Shown here: piece after piece, positions 5,200 through 6,498 of the stretch
Position numbering within the stretch: the stretch's first letter is position 1
How the letters are laid out: each line of letters opens with the position of its first letter
Source of the DNA: an uncultured Clostridia bacterium
GTDB lineage: Bacteria > Bacillota > Clostridia > Christensenellales > Borkfalkiaceae
Direction: 5' to 3'
Length of the DNA stretch: 6,498 nucleotides
NCBI GenBank assembly: GCA_900548845.1
Contig: URMI01000056.1
Location: 1-6,498 of the forward strand
Notes under the pieces: model-generated
Databases searched by the model: none
Seen by the model: only the letters and a program-made list of their open reading frames with translations
Told to the model about the DNA's origin: nothing
Translations under genes and position numbers: made by a program

Positions 5200-6498
5200 A
5201 TGGAAGATTTCGGCGTTTATGAGGATATTGCCGCGCGCACGGGCGGAGAGATCTACATCGGAGTCGTCGGTCCCGTGCGGACGGGCAAATCGACGTTCAT
5301 CAAGCGGTTCATGGAGGAGCTCGTCCTGCCCGAGGCAGACGGATCCAAAAAACAGCGCATGCGCGATGAACTGCCGCAGTCGGCTTCCGGGAAGACGGTG
5401 ATGACGACGGAGCCGAAATTCGTGCCCGAAGAAGCCTTTCCCGTCACCTTCGGGAAAGCCGTTGCAAACGTGCGGCTCGTGGACTGCGTCGGGTTCCCCG
5501 TGAAAGGGGCATCGGGCTTTGAAGAGGACGGGGAACCGCGCCTTGTCAAAACGCCGTGGAGCGACGCCCCTGTACCCTTTGAACGGGCGGCGGAAGAGGG
5601 GACGCGCAAGGTGATGCGCGATCATTCGACGATCGGCATCGTCATGACGACGGACGGCTCCGTCACGGGCATCGGACGGGAAGACTATGAAGACGCCGAA
5701 GCGCGATGCATCGCCGAAATGAAAGAGGCGCAAAAGCCGTTTGTCATCCTTCTCAACTGTCAACAGCCGCAAAGCGCCGAAGAACTGCGCTCTTCCTTAG
5801 AAGAACGATATTCTTCGCCCGTCATCGCCGTCAATTGCGAGGAGATGGGAAGGGAAGAGCTCACCCTCGTCTTAGAGCGCGTATTGTATGAATTCCCCGT
5901 GCTCACCGTGGATATCGAACTTCCCGACTGGATGCGCATTTTTGACGCCGATTCGCCCGTCGTAGCAGATGCGCTCGCTTCCATCCGCGCCGTTGCGCCC
6001 AAGATCGAAAAGATGAGCGACTGCGCACTTTTGGATACGCTCTTTCACGAGAGCGAACGGCTCGCTCCGCCCATCTCCGTTCAATTGGAACCCGCTGCAG
6101 GGCGCGCGACGGTACGCGCCGAGGCAAAAGAGGGCGCCTTCTACCGCGTACTCGGCGAAATGTGCGGCGCAGACATCGGAGACGACTTTGCGCTCATGAG
6201 CTATGTCGCTTCCCTTGGAGATGCGAAGAAACTTTACGACCGCGTCGGCAAGGCATTTGAAGAGGCGAAAGAGTACGGTTACGGCATCGTGCCGCCCGAA
6301 GACAATGAAATGGACCTCTCGGAACCCAAAGTCGTCAAAAAGGGCGGGAGAATAGGCGTCGACCTGCACGCGCATGCCCCGAGCTATCATATCATCCGCG
6401 TCGATCTTACGGGAGAGGTGCGGCCCGCGATCGGAAACGAAGAACAGAGCGAGAGCTTTGCAAAGACGCTGGCAGAAAACATGGCATCAGAGCCAGAA
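5200..6498 (+). CDS. spoIVA: Stage IV sporulation protein A, 3' end missing
   Basis: SpoIVA is the ATPase that polymerises on the mother-cell face of the forespore outer membrane and forms the basement layer of the spore coat. The frame is open for 433 codons to the window edge with no stop. B. subtilis SpoIVA has 492 residues, and alignment from memory suggests about 55-60 C-terminal residues are missing, including the C-terminal region that docks SpoIVA at the forespore surface through SpoVM. Seen here: Walker A GPVRTGKST (24-32) with K30 at the same number as in B. subtilis, the sensor threonines in KTVMTTEPKFVP (65-76), Walker B LVDCVGF (93-99) with D95, and STIGIVMTTDGS. The middle region (about 185-330) is more divergent than the ATPase domain, and C-terminal homology resumes at YGYGIVPPE. 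The ATG at 5200 has an optimal GGAGGG site. It is transcribed independently of its left neighbours, probably under sigma-E. Truncation reflects the contig edge, not a mutation. Confidence 0.97.
   Translation, partial: MEDFGVYEDIAARTGGEIYIGVVGPVRTGKSTFIKRFMEELVLPEADGSKKQRMRDELPQSASGKTVMTTEPKFVPEEAFPVTFGKAVANVRLVDCVGFPVKGASGFEEDGEPRLVKTPWSDAPVPFERAAEEGTRKVMRDHSTIGIVMTTDGSVTGIGREDYEDAEARCIAEMKEAQKPFVILLNCQQPQSAEELRSSLEERYSSPVIAVNCEEMGREELTLVLERVLYEFPVLTVDIELPDWMRIFDADSPVVADALASIRAVAPKIEKMSDCALLDTLFHESERLAPPISVQLEPAAGRATVRAEAKEGAFYRVLGEMCGADIGDDFALMSYVASLGDAKKLYDRVGKAFEEAKEYGYGIVPPEDNEMDLSEPKVVKKGGRIGVDLHAHAPSYHIIRVDLTGEVRPAIGNEEQSESFAKTLAENMASEPE

Noticed and set aside
6460..6498. A second adapter remnant at the right end
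   Set aside because: The reverse-complement adapter word AGATCGGAAGAGC is absent, and the SpoIVA frame stays coherent to the last base.
1..6498. CRISPR array, defence or toxin-antitoxin system, insertion sequence, tRNA or rRNA
   Set aside because: I saw no spaced direct repeats, transposase or nuclease motifs, terminal inverted repeats, or cloverleaf/rRNA signatures. Almost every base is explained by ordinary chromosomal genes.

Overview
This window looks like the end of a contig from a GC-rich, endospore-forming anaerobe of the Clostridia (Bacillota). The strongest taxonomic marker is an incomplete spoIVA, which encodes the spore-coat morphogenetic ATPase, at the right edge. A redox-type Hsp33, a YqeM-like methyltransferase and a tandem carboxymuconolactone decarboxylase (CMD) protein fit the same kind of organism. 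Genus or family cannot be fixed from this sequence. All genes lie on the + strand and coding density is high.

Layout. Bases 1-14 are not biological: they match the 3' end of the Illumina read-1 adapter exactly. Bases 15-143 are the lysine-rich C-terminal tail of an unidentified protein. Four tightly packed genes follow: a class I SAM methyltransferase (153-884), hslO/Hsp33 (869-1744, overlapping by 16 bp), a TPR protein (1741-3417, ATGA overlap) and an unrecognised helical protein with HEAT-like character (3427-4266, 9-nt gap). The spacing implies one transcript that probably started upstream of the window. A stem-loop without a U-tract (4265-4307) separates these from a two-domain CMD protein (4330-5082), which has its own strong Shine-Dalgarno. 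A strong intrinsic terminator (5096-5134) closes this block.

Right after the terminator is a good candidate for a sigma-E promoter (5146-5174), then a GGAGGG ribosome-binding site and spoIVA from 5200 to the window end. spoIVA therefore appears to be an independent, mother-cell-specific transcription unit, insulated from the housekeeping block upstream.

How the genes work together. Hsp33 is a chaperone activated by oxidation, and the CMD fold is shared with peroxidase-type proteins, but this CMD protein lacks the CxxC needed for AhpD-type chemistry, so a shared oxidative-stress theme is only suggestive. The TPR protein and the following helical protein are adjacent repeat-type proteins of unknown role. 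The TPR protein ends in a helix-turn-helix-like motif, the least explained protein feature here. I found no mobile element, CRISPR array, defence system, tRNA or rRNA, and nothing that amounts to a clear new biological system.
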